Below, piece by piece: positions 1-6,717 of a stretch of DNA of 10,882 bases. The first letter of the stretch is position 1, and each line of letters begins with the position of its first letter. Where the stretch lies: assembly GCA_034716535.1 (NCBI GenBank), contig JAYEJW010000318.1, positions 1-10,882 of the forward strand, given 5' to 3'. The position numbers and the translations under genes were made by a program. This stretch comes from JAYEJW01 sp034716535. Its GTDB lineage: Bacteria; Pseudomonadota; Gammaproteobacteria; Chromatiales; Chromatiaceae. Below the pieces are notes generated by a model that did no database searches, was not told the origin of the DNA, and saw only the letters and a program-made list of their open reading frames with translations.

Positions 1-1410
1 CGCCGTGAAGGTATCCATGGCTGCCGTTACCGCGTACTCGTCCATCAAGCCCACTATTGTGTTCAGAAAGACGCTCTTGCCGTTCCCGCCGGGGCCGTAG
101 ACAAACGCAAGGACATGCTCCCGAGTATCCCCAGTTAGACAGTAGCCTGCGAGCTGACGTAAGAACCGGATCAACTGATCGTCTTCCTGCGTCGCTTCCC
201 CCAAGAATCGATGCCAGCGTTCAGCGTCGATTTCATCCTCGCTGGGAGCGGCAGCAACCCGCTTGGTGATCAAGTCCTGGTGGCGTCCGCCTCGCATCTC
301 GCCCGTCCGGAGGTCAACCACGCCGCCGGGAACCCCCAACAGAAAGGGATCTGGATCAAGCTGATCGACCAGCACGGGTACATTTTTTTCGCTTTGTGCC
401 AGTGAGAGCATGGCCAACACCCGACCCACCTGTCCCGACGCCTTGGCGTGCTTTTCTAATGCCCTACGCGCATCCGGGTCGGACGCGTTTTGCGCCTCTG
501 CCCGGACCAGTTCGCAAACAGTCTTCGCTTGGCGCGCAGCTTCTCCGTCTACGTCCTCACCCCAATGGTTTCCGTCCCAGATGAGCCAGCGACCAGTTTC
601 TGGCGAGTAGCGAAGATCCTCACCCGCAAGGTCCAATAGCCGTCTTGCATTTCCGAGATCATTAAGAGGGTGGTCAGGGCAGTAACGCCAAGCCGACCGG
701 AGGATCTTCGAGACTTCAGCGTCCAGTGCTGGAGGGCTACACCTGGTTGCCGCGGTTTGCAGTAGCGTTTCTGCTTCGCCTGCAACCAATCCGCGTGCAC
801 GGAGCCGACAAGCGTACCGGAAGAGTTCAGAGTTCCGCCCACCCTCCGCTACACCGTTCCATGCATCGGCGGTGGGAGAGTGGGAATGGTTTGTGGTTGT
901 CGCCTTGGCCGCCGTCAGTTCAAGCAACCAGCCAGGAAGGGGCGCTGGAGAATTCGGATTGCTGCCCTCGTAGACATACTGGTGCTCACCGATGCGGGAA
1001 GGTGGAAGGATGATGTAACCACCGTCTCCGCGGATATCGAGGCCGTCGCCGAGCTTCCCCGCGCTGCAGGGGATGCGACGACCGGGGTGCTCAAAATAGA
1101 GGTGCCGACCACCCGAAGGCGTCAGCACCTCAACGGTATCAGGTAGCTGTTCGTGCTGACGTTGCAAGCGAAACAGACTTTCTTCGCCGTCGTGCCCATT
1201 CTTGACGTCGACATCAAGCACAACTGTGTCCGAGGCCGCGCCGGTAGGCATTGCGACCAAGGCGTCCGGCCAATGGGACCACCACGCGGTGACGATACTT
1301 TCGTCTGTCGAGGCATCCTTGAAGCCGTGCTCCGTCAGAGGCTTCTTGTCCTGCCCACACGGAAACACAGGCTTTCCATGCGCTGCGTACTTCAGGACCT
1401 CGTCCAGCAT
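1..1410 (-). CDS. P4-type primase/helicase (Prim-Pol + D5-type ATPase), 3' end cut by window edge
   Basis: My reverse-strand reading is open from ATG at 1410 to the window edge, giving 470 visible residues with no stop. Residues ~6-165 look like a bifunctional primase/polymerase (Prim-Pol) domain, with acidic pair D66/D68 in VLDVDVK, TPSGGRHLYF (97-106, H103) and LDIRGDGGYIILPPS (124-138). Residues ~185-245 resemble PriCT_1. Residues ~252-290 carry the N-A-R-L ... WLIWDGNHW pattern seen before D5_N/P4 alpha helicase domains. Walker A GPGGNGKS is at 439-446. Walker B and the rest of the SF3 helicase lie beyond the edge. Such proteins prime and unwind at the origin of satellite phages, islands and plasmids. 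The gene follows the AlpA-like gene by 28 bases, so the two are probably co-transcribed. The start has an AAAGGA SD-like site 11 bases upstream and a closer GGGGCG. Function is confident; the exact start is moderately so. Confidence 0.9.
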   Translation of the reverse strand, partial: MLDEVLKYAAHGKPVFPCGQDKKPLTEHGFKDASTDESIVTAWWSHWPDALVAMPTGAASDTVVLDVDVKNGHDGEESLFRLQRQHEQLPDTVEVLTPSGGRHLYFEHPGRRIPCSAGKLGDGLDIRGDGGYIILPPSRIGEHQYVYEGSNPNSPAPLPGWLLELTAAKATTTNHSHSPTADAWNGVAEGGRNSELFRYACRLRARGLVAGEAETLLQTAATRCSPPALDAEVSKILRSAWRYCPDHPLNDLGNARRLLDLAGEDLRYSPETGRWLIWDGNHWGEDVDGEAARQAKTVCELVRAEAQNASDPDARRALEKHAKASGQVGRVLAMLSLAQSEKNVPVLVDQLDPDPFLLGVPGGVVDLRTGEMRGGRHQDLITKRVAAAPSEDEIDAERWHRFLGEATQEDDQLIRFLRQLAGYCLTGDTREHVLAFVYGPGGNGKSVFLNTIVGLMDEYAVTAAMDTFTA

Positions 1411-1438
1411 CGCCCCAGTATTCCTTTGAAGCCCAAGA

Positions 1439-1678
1439 TCAGGCGATCTGCTGCGCCTGTGCGGTGCTGGAAGCCCTGCCGCCCCGGACCCACTCGTCCA
1501 GGTCATCCCTGAAATAGAAGATTCGGCCTCTCTTAACGTATTTCGGGCCGGTCCCGGCGCTCCGCATCATCGCCAGAGTCTTCGTTGACAGCCCCAAGTA
1601 TGAAGCCGCATTCTTCGCGTCGAGCCGCCCGTCCGGAAGCACTGTTACCCTCACGAACTCAACATCTTGTGCCTGCAT
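1439..1678 (-). CDS. AlpA-like winged helix-turn-helix regulator/excisionase
   Basis: This 79-residue protein fits the small HTH_17/AlpA family (MerR-like fold). The pattern is LDAKNAASYLGLS (19-31, first helix and turn), STKTLAMMRSAG (31-42, recognition helix) and the wing GPKYVKRGRIFYFRDDLDEWV (44-64). The tail from 65 is Ala/Gln-rich and probably disordered. In P4-like satellites and Gram-negative phage-inducible islands, AlpA-family proteins act as excisionases or as activators of int or replication genes. Here it is the first gene of the leftward replication operon and is divergent from the integrase operon, which fits that role. The ATG at 1678 is preceded by a GGTGG purine stretch. Whether it acts mainly as an excisionase or as a transcription regulator cannot be told from the sequence. 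Confidence 0.88.
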   Translation of the reverse strand: MQAQDVEFVRVTVLPDGRLDAKNAASYLGLSTKTLAMMRSAGTGPKYVKRGRIFYFRDDLDEWVRGGRASSTAQAQQIA

Positions 1679-1715
1679 TTCTGAAAACCACCAGATTTAT
1701 GTGCCCATGTCCGTA

Positions 1716-1744
1716 ACGTTAGAAAATGTTCTCGATGTTGTCAA
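1716..1744 (-). promoter_or_regulatory. Candidate leftward promoter for alpA-like gene and primase
   Basis: Read leftwards, a perfect TTGACA -35 box lies at 1744-1739. It overlaps the -35 box of the rightward promoter base for base. At 17-base spacing the -10 position holds TAACGT (1721-1716), only a weak match, so this promoter may need an activator. The AACGTT palindrome at 1715-1720 overlaps the -10 position. The arrangement suggests mutually exclusive polymerase binding. Confidence 0.45.
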
Positions 1745-1766
1745 ATCAATAACGCGTTGCTAGAAT
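1738..1766 (+). promoter_or_regulatory. Probable sigma70 promoter of the RHH-integrase operon
   Basis: The -35 box TTGTCA (1738-1743, 5 of 6 matches to consensus) and the -10 box TAGAAT (1761-1766, 5 of 6) are separated by the optimal 17 bases. A start near 1773 would leave a leader of about 30 bases before ATG 1803. The spacer holds the perfect palindrome AACGCGTT (1751-1758), a plausible operator. The region is clearly more AT-rich than its flanks. Confidence 0.7.
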
Positions 1767-1802
1767 TAAATAGAACGTTTCAGACAAGTTAAGGTTGTGG
1801 AT

Positions 1803-2351
1803 ATGGCAACGAAAGAGAGGAAAGGCGGAGACGACACCAGCATCCGCACGAAGGTCGTAGGAGTGCGCCTCGACCCAAAACTGCGGTACTTGGCCGAACT
1901 GGCAGCCCGCAAGCAGCGCAGATCGCTATCGAGCTTTATCGAATGGGCAGTAGAAGAAAGTTTGAGCCGAGTCCTCTTGCACGAAGGGTCCAGTTACCAG
2001 GGAGATCCTCAGATCTCCATCGCGGACCAAGCAGCGGTGCTCTGGGATGTGGACGACGCGGAGCGGTTCGTTCGGCTCGCCATGCTTTATGAAGATCTCT
2101 TGACCCATAAGGAGCAGGTTCTTTGGAAGCTCGTCAAGGACAGCGGCCTTGTGTGGCTGGGCGGATACAGTCGATACGGTAGTTCGGACCCTGATTGGGA
2201 CAAGCTCGACCGAGAGGTCTTCCCTCAGTTGCGAAAGCACTGGGATCTGTTCTTGCGCGTCGCCAGAGGGGAAGCCTCACCAGACGACTTGCCGACTTGG
2301 GAAGCTCCGAAATTACAAAAGCCGACTTTCGACGACGAAATACCGTTCTAA
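1803..2351 (+). CDS. Ribbon-helix-helix N-terminal protein of unknown function
   Basis: This is a 182-residue protein. Residues ~17-57 read as a ribbon-helix-helix (CopG/Arc/MetJ-like) fold: strand KVVGVRLDP, a helix around LRYLAELAARKQ, the turn RRSLSS, then a helix FIEWAVEESLSRV. The remaining ~120 residues (Trp- and Asp-rich, ending in an acidic tail) belong to no family I recognise. A GTG at 1797 could extend it by two codons, but AAGG at 1791-1794 is only two bases from that GTG and eight bases from ATG 1803, so 1803 is chosen. It is the first gene after the rightward promoter and ends 12 bases before the integrase ATG, so the two form an operon. A DNA-binding regulator of the int/alpA switch is plausible. 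It could instead be an integrase accessory factor or a truncation-tolerant cargo gene. Confidence 0.8.
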   Translation: MATKERKGGDDTSIRTKVVGVRLDPKLRYLAELAARKQRRSLSSFIEWAVEESLSRVLLHEGSSYQGDPQISIADQAAVLWDVDDAERFVRLAMLYEDLLTHKEQVLWKLVKDSGLVWLGGYSRYGSSDPDWDKLDREVFPQLRKHWDLFLRVARGEASPDDLPTWEAPKLQKPTFDDEIPF

Positions 2352-2357
2352 GAGAGG
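2351..2357 (+). promoter_or_regulatory. Shine-Dalgarno site of the integrase gene
   Basis: AGAGAGG, overlapping the last base of the upstream stop codon, sits six bases before ATG 2364. It fixes the integrase start and supports translation from the shared RHH-int transcript. Confidence 0.7.
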
Positions 2358-2363
2358 CCACCG

Positions 2364-3584
2364 ATGGCGAAGACCTTCACGAAGCTCACCCGCCCAGCCA
2401 TGCGCAAGCTCAAGCCGGGCGAGAAGATCACCGAACACGGAATCGCCTTCGAGCGTTCCAGTAGCGGAGACGGAGTATTCACCGTCAACGTCATGGTGGA
2501 CGGCCAACGCATCCATCGCGTTGTCGGACGGGAGTCCGACGGCACCACCCGCACGCAAGCCGAAGAGTTCATCTCGAAGGTACGGACCGACGCGAAGCAC
2601 GACCGCCTGGCTCTTCCGAAAGGTCGGAAAGTAGCTTTGGGCTTTAGACAGGCCGCAGAAAAGTACCTGGCACGTCTCCATGACGAAGGCGGCAAAGACC
2701 TCAAGGCCAAGCGGGTACGACTGAATCTCAGGCTTATCCCCTTCTTCGGGGACACTCCAATATCGAAGATCGCCACGTTTGACGTCGAGCGCTACAAGAA
2801 ACAGCGCCTCGACGATGCCTCACTTCGTGGTGGAGACCGAGTAAGTGCGAGAGCGAAAGAGCGAGGATCAGCGTCAAACGCCAGGGCAGACAAGTCGAGT
2901 CCAGGTACGATAAATCGAGAACTGGCGGTTCTTTCGCACCTCTTCAACAAAGCCATAGAGTGGGGCTGGATCGATCACCGCCCTGCGACCATCAAGCGAT
3001 TCAGGGAAGACAGCGGACGGATCACGTACCTTACCGTCGAGCAGGCTAAACGCCTCGTCCAGTGCGCCATGGCCGATGCGAATGCCGAGGTCTATCCCTT
3101 CATCGTCATCGGGCTGGAAACATCCATGCGGATGATGGAGATCCTATCCATTAGAAAGGAGAACGTCGATCTAGATCGGAAGGTGATCTTCATACCTAAG
3201 GCCAAGGGCGGAGCACGCGAACAACCCATCACAAGCCATCTGGCAGAGTTTCTCGAAGGCTACATAGAAGGTCTTCCTCCGGGGACACCTTGGCTCTTTC
3301 CTTCCCCCGCGGCAAAGGAAGGCCACACCACGACAATCCGAAAACCTTTCCGTCGAGTAGTCGAAGCCGCGGGACTCGATCCAGACCAAGTCGTCCGCCA
3401 CACTCTGCGCCACACAGCGATCACCCACCTTGTGCAGGCGGGCGTCGACCTACCGACTGTAAAAAGAATTAGTGGCCACAAGACATTGGCGATGGTCGAG
3501 CGCTACTCGCACGCAAACGGAGAGCACATCCAGTCCGCGATGGACAAGCTGAACCAGAGGTATCGGGATTGGAACTCAAATTGA
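2364..3584 (+). CDS. int: Tyrosine-recombinase integrase
   Basis: This is a 406-residue site-specific recombinase that would catalyse integration and, with an excisionase, excision of the element. The N terminus (~1-85) is arm-binding-like, with an extended strand-rich segment. A core-binding domain (~90-210) follows, then the catalytic domain. The catalytic residues visible are R256 (SMRMMEIL), probable K281, H346 and R349 (HTLRH), H372 (GHK) and nucleophile Y381 (ERYSH). All are present, so the enzyme should be active. Residues ~151-181 form a Ser/Ala/Arg-rich insertion in the core-binding domain, between QRLDD and the usual TINRELAVL helix. The gene is co-transcribed with the RHH gene. Its 3' end faces the 360-base gene-free gap, the usual relation of int to att. 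The family call is secure; the target site cannot be named because no tRNA lies beside it. Confidence 0.97.
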   Translation: MAKTFTKLTRPAMRKLKPGEKITEHGIAFERSSSGDGVFTVNVMVDGQRIHRVVGRESDGTTRTQAEEFISKVRTDAKHDRLALPKGRKVALGFRQAAEKYLARLHDEGGKDLKAKRVRLNLRLIPFFGDTPISKIATFDVERYKKQRLDDASLRGGDRVSARAKERGSASNARADKSSPGTINRELAVLSHLFNKAIEWGWIDHRPATIKRFREDSGRITYLTVEQAKRLVQCAMADANAEVYPFIVIGLETSMRMMEILSIRKENVDLDRKVIFIPKAKGGAREQPITSHLAEFLEGYIEGLPPGTPWLFPSPAAKEGHTTTIRKPFRRVVEAAGLDPDQVVRHTLRHTAITHLVQAGVDLPTVKRISGHKTLAMVERYSHANGEHIQSAMDKLNQRYRDWNSN

Positions 3585-3814
3585 CAGTCAGGGGTAGGGC
3601 TTCAGCGACAGCAAGGGTGGGTGGGTGCACGCAGTTTCCGGCAAGGTGACCACGCGGCGCCAGGAACAGTGCAACAAAGAAGGGATGGAGAGTCGGGAAA
3701 ATGCATTGCGCTCAGAAATCCAGGGGCAACGCGAACACGGAAGGCGGGGTGGGGACCACGCTCGCCACACCTCCGGCTAACGGGTATTTCAGCTAGGGGT
3801 TACGGATAGCTTAA

Positions 3815-3843
3815 GATATCGTGATATCCGTTTTTCCGATATT
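3815..3843. repeat. Three closely spaced GATATC/GATATT words
   Basis: GATATC at 3815-3820 and 3823-3828, and GATATT at 3838-3843, lie in the gap beyond int, with eight- and fifteen-base offsets. The last two flank CGTTTTTCC and could pair as a short hairpin. They may be recombinase arm or core sites, or simply AT-rich coincidence. Confidence 0.3.
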
Positions 3844-3890
3844 CAGGCGGAGTATCAGGAACCAGACCTGCTCAGGATAAATCCGCATGC

Positions 3891-3921
3891 TTCTGGGTGT
3901 GATCTTCCAGAATGGGTTTTT
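3891..3921. terminator. Weak candidate terminator between convergent operons
   Basis: TTCTGG (3891-3896) and CCAGAA (3907-3912) form a six-base perfect stem with a ten-base loop. TGGG and T5 follow (3917-3921), and A5 follows one base later, so the T/A runs can themselves pair. It would best serve rightward transcription from int. The stem is short and not GC-rich, so efficiency is doubtful. Confidence 0.35.
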
Positions 3922-3944
3922 GAAAAATCGTCAGTCGACACAAA

Positions 3945-6680
3945 TCAACCACCCCACCCCTGCCGCATCAAATTGTCGAGATCCCGCCGCGCTAGCACAG
4001 CCGCGCAGTCCCGCCAGGCGTCGTCGCTGGGCTTGATGGTGTCGTTGTAGCGCAGGTCGAAGCCCGTGGCTTGGCGGCGCTCTTCGATGTACTGGTCCAT
4101 CTTCTCGCCCAGGGTCTCGATGTCGTCGATCCAATCGTCCCTGATGGTGTCCGGGAGACCACCGAACAGGTCGTAGCGGTTGCGCATGCGCGCGGAGATG
4201 CGCGCGTAGACTTTTTCGTCCACCGTGCCCTGATGGACGAGGTTCAGCATGTCCACGGTCGAGCGGGCCTGACCGAAGCGCTTGATGCGCCCGATGCGCT
4301 GCTCTAGGCGGGTCGGATTCCAAGGCAGATCGACGTTGATCAGGGTGCCCAGGGTCTGCAGGTTAAGTCCCTCGCAGGCGGCGTCGGTGGCTACCATGAT
4401 GCGGATGTCGTGGTCCGCGACCATACGTTTCAGGGCCTCGCGGGCGATGCCGACCGCTTGACCGTCGCGGTACAGGCGGCTGCGATCGGCTCCAGCGTAG
4501 AGACCGATGGTCTTGGCGGGCATCTCCTCGGCCAGCGCGTCGGAGACCCAGCGCGCGGTGTCGTAGTACTGGCTGAAGATGATGCAGCCCAGCTCCAGCC
4601 AACCCTCGTCTTTGAGGTAATAACGGATGGCGCGCAGTTTCGGGTCGTCGCTCATACCCTCCAATGCGTTGATCAGGCTTTCGAGCGCGGCGCGCTCCGC
4701 GTCGGTCTGGATGGCCAACTCGGCCTCAGCCTCCTCGGTGTCTTCGTGGACCTGGCGCCCCTCCAGCAGGGTCGTTGCGGTGTTAATGCCGGCAACAACA
4801 CTGGAACACACCCGTTGCTGCATCAGGCTCTTCATGAAGCCGCCGCCCTTGCCGCGCTTGGCAAGCACCCGCCCGAACGCACGTGCTTCGTCGTAGGCGC
4901 GGTCAAAATCCTGTGTGGTGCGCAACGCGGTCCCCTGAAACAGCGCGTTGAAGCGGTGCGGCTCTTTGACCAGCCCTTCCTCCGGATGGACGTTGACGGC
5001 GATCTTGTCGAGCAGCCCGCGGTCCTCCAGCGTTAAGCGTTTGCGCAGGACCACGTGGCGGACGAGGGGGTTCTCGCGTTGGAAGAACGCCGCACCGTCG
5101 ATCACGCGCTCCAACTCGGTCTCCAGGTCGTCACGGAGATCCATCGGAAGGTCCGTCAGGGCGCCGGCGAGATGCTCCGAGCGGCGCACCCCGAGGTCCT
5201 CGCGCAGGTTACGGAACAAGCGGCGGGCGTTCGGCTCGTTGGTGGATTCCATGGTCGGCAGCGGCGAGCGCAATAATTTCCAACCGTAGTCCAGGTCCTC
5301 GACCCGCTCCTCGCCGCTGAGAATAGGCAGCACGCGCTTCGGGTTGTGCCACGGGCCAAGGTCGTTGCCGAGCACGAAGCCGCTGCTTCCGCGGTGCAGC
5401 ACCCGTACCAGGTCCCACAGATCTTCTGCCTGCGTCTGAATGGGCGTAGCGGTGCCAAGCAACACGTGATCGGTGCGGTTGGCCACCGCATGGATGAAGG
5501 CCAACAACTCGTTCGGCTCACCGGCCTTTTCGCCGTAACCCTGGCGGGAGCGTGCCTTGTGCGCCTCGTCCAGGATGACGACATCGAAGGTGATGCTGGT
5601 CAGAAACTCCTTCTCCTTGGAGGGCTGCACCATCAGCCCGGTGGAGACGATGCCGATGCGCAGCGGACAGCGGGCGATGTGCTCCGGTCCGCTGGGGGAG
5701 ATCGCCCGTTCCTCTGGGTCGAGCCAGACCTTGCGACTGGAGTGCCAGCGCGCACAGGGGATGCCGAGCTTGTCGATCATCTCGGTCTGCCACTGCTCGC
5801 AAAGCGTGGCCGGGGCGAAGATCACGATCGGTTTGCGCCTCCTCCGGGTCTTTTCTGAGAGCAGACACAGCGCTAGGGCCGCGGTACCGAGCGACAGGGT
5901 CTTGCCCAGACCCACTTCGTCGGCCAGCAGCAGGCGCACCTGACCGTGGTCGTTGTAGTGGCGTAGGCACTCGGTGACGAACCCCTGCTGCCAGGGCTGC
6001 AGAGCCATGCCCTCGCGGTACATCGGGGACTCGATCAGTGCGGCGTGCGCCAGAGTCTCCTCCGTGTCGATGTCCGGCAGCAGTATCTCGTAGCGCCGGC
6101 CGCGGCGCCTGACCTCGCGGAACACCGCTTCCGGTAGCGGGCGGGCGGCGTTCCACAGGTATTCGAACTCGGCCTCGATCCATTCCACGCCGTCCGGCGA
6201 ATCGTCCTCCCAGAGGATCTCGTAGTGGCGCTGCCAGCCGTGACGGGTCTCGTTCATGGAGCCGATGAAGCCGACCTTGCGCCCGTCGGCCCGCTCGATG
6301 ACGCCGGCCTTGCCGTGCATAAAGCCGCAGACGCTGTCCGGTGCGACCCGGATCACCTGCCCGCGCTTGGCGAGGAAGGCGTCCAAGCGCTGGTAGCGTT
6401 CACGGTTCAGAAGGGACTCAGCCTCCATTGAACGCTCGTTCCAGCGCCCGAGCATTCGTGCCTCGCGTAGCTGCGCGACCTTCAGGTCCTCTGGTGCCAA
6501 ATCCACGTTGCACACGATGCGAATGTCCGGAATCGACTCCAGCCACTCGTGGGCGATCTCAAACAGCGAGCTGGTGAAGTATCCGGCGATGCGACGGTAG
6601 CTGCGGGCACCCTGGAGCTGCTCGGCTAGGAAGCTCTGGTCCAGGCGATCGGTGCGTGAGGACAGGCGGCGGATGGTCAC
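3945..6680 (-). CDS. PLD-like domain + SNF2-type DEAH helicase, anti-phage type
   Basis: This is a 911-residue superfamily 2 helicase with an N-terminal phospholipase-D-like domain. In the PLD region, H122-G-K124 with GSMNE at 140-144 matches one HxK(x)n(G)S/N motif. The motors follow: Walker A DEVGLGKT (254-261), DEAH (371-374), GTATP (409-413), FSQYYDTA, ATDAACEGLNLQ (764-775) and the arginine-finger motif QRIGRIKRFGQ (794-804). This resembles SNF2/RapA-like proteins called phospholipase D-like anti-phage proteins in methylase-linked defence loci. It likely uses ATP to move on or remodel DNA, and a single HxK motif would need dimerisation for nuclease action. A TTG at 6686 lies too close to the SD. 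AAGGAG (6693-6688) sits seven bases before GTG 6680, so GTG is the start. It is the last gene of the operon, 37 bases after the DUF262 gene. Confidence 0.93.
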   Translation of the reverse strand: MTIRRLSSRTDRLDQSFLAEQLQGARSYRRIAGYFTSSLFEIAHEWLESIPDIRIVCNVDLAPEDLKVAQLREARMLGRWNERSMEAESLLNRERYQRLDAFLAKRGQVIRVAPDSVCGFMHGKAGVIERADGRKVGFIGSMNETRHGWQRHYEILWEDDSPDGVEWIEAEFEYLWNAARPLPEAVFREVRRRGRRYEILLPDIDTEETLAHAALIESPMYREGMALQPWQQGFVTECLRHYNDHGQVRLLLADEVGLGKTLSLGTAALALCLLSEKTRRRRKPIVIFAPATLCEQWQTEMIDKLGIPCARWHSSRKVWLDPEERAISPSGPEHIARCPLRIGIVSTGLMVQPSKEKEFLTSITFDVVILDEAHKARSRQGYGEKAGEPNELLAFIHAVANRTDHVLLGTATPIQTQAEDLWDLVRVLHRGSSGFVLGNDLGPWHNPKRVLPILSGEERVEDLDYGWKLLRSPLPTMESTNEPNARRLFRNLREDLGVRRSEHLAGALTDLPMDLRDDLETELERVIDGAAFFQRENPLVRHVVLRKRLTLEDRGLLDKIAVNVHPEEGLVKEPHRFNALFQGTALRTTQDFDRAYDEARAFGRVLAKRGKGGGFMKSLMQQRVCSSVVAGINTATTLLEGRQVHEDTEEAEAELAIQTDAERAALESLINALEGMSDDPKLRAIRYYLKDEGWLELGCIIFSQYYDTARWVSDALAEEMPAKTIGLYAGADRSRLYRDGQAVGIAREALKRMVADHDIRIMVATDAACEGLNLQTLGTLINVDLPWNPTRLEQRIGRIKRFGQARSTVDMLNLVHQGTVDEKVYARISARMRNRYDLFGGLPDTIRDDWIDDIETLGEKMDQYIEERRQATGFDLRYNDTIKPSDDAWRDCAAVLARRDLDNLMRQGWGG

Positions 6681-6687
6681 AGCCAAT

Positions 6688-6693
6688 CTCCTT
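6688..6693 (-). promoter_or_regulatory. Shine-Dalgarno site fixing the helicase start at GTG 6680
   Basis: AAGGAG on the reverse strand lies seven bases upstream of GTG 6680 and only one base upstream of TTG 6686. This favours the start giving MTIRRLSS over the two-codon longer form. Confidence 0.75.
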
Positions 6694-6717
6694 GGGCGCT
6701 ATGACTCGGCAGAGCCA

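Larger units (their letters stand above)
1715..1779. repeat. Cluster of AACGTT / TAGAA motifs in the divergent control region
   Basis: AACGTT occurs at 1715-1720 and 1774-1779, and the related palindrome AACGCGTT at 1751-1758. TAGAA occurs at 1720-1724, 1761-1765 and 1771-1775, the last two one helical turn apart. These words cover both candidate promoters and are reasonable operator half-sites for the AlpA-like or RHH protein. No binding is shown; this is pattern only. Confidence 0.35.
3585..3944. other. Gene-free convergent gap, probable attachment-site region
   Basis: These 360 bases separate the integrase stop from the stop of the oppositely oriented helicase gene. I see no convincing gene. 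The one short rightward frame (3621-3809) has no SD support or family resemblance. The gap contains a G-run cluster (3591-3625), several GATAT words (3815-3843) and a weak hairpin with T5 (3891-3921). An element boundary is expected immediately past int, so att probably lies here. No tRNA T-arm or acceptor end was found on either strand, and the other att copy is outside the window. Confidence 0.5.

Noticed and set aside
57..1146. Several rightward short frames across the primase region
   Set aside because: They are antisense to a continuous leftward primase frame with Prim-Pol and Walker A motifs.
3621..3809. Short rightward frame (62 codons) in the gap after int
   Set aside because: GTG start with no proper SD, Arg-rich composition, no family match and no neighbour logic.
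3856..3870. CAGG/CCTG inverted repeat in the gap
   Set aside because: A four-base stem with a seven-base loop is expected by chance and has no T-run.
3585..3944. Possible tRNA or tmRNA gene as the integration target
   Set aside because: I searched both strands for a T-arm consensus and acceptor pairing and found none.
4410..5036. Rightward 208-codon frame antisense to the helicase
   Set aside because: It lies wholly inside the helicase gene whose motifs are intact, and it has no recognisable domain.
5518..6183. Leftward 221-codon frame overlapping the helicase in another phase
   Set aside because: An Arg/Pro/Gly-rich shadow of the real frame; a frameshift in the helicase is not needed because the main frame is continuous and holds all motifs.
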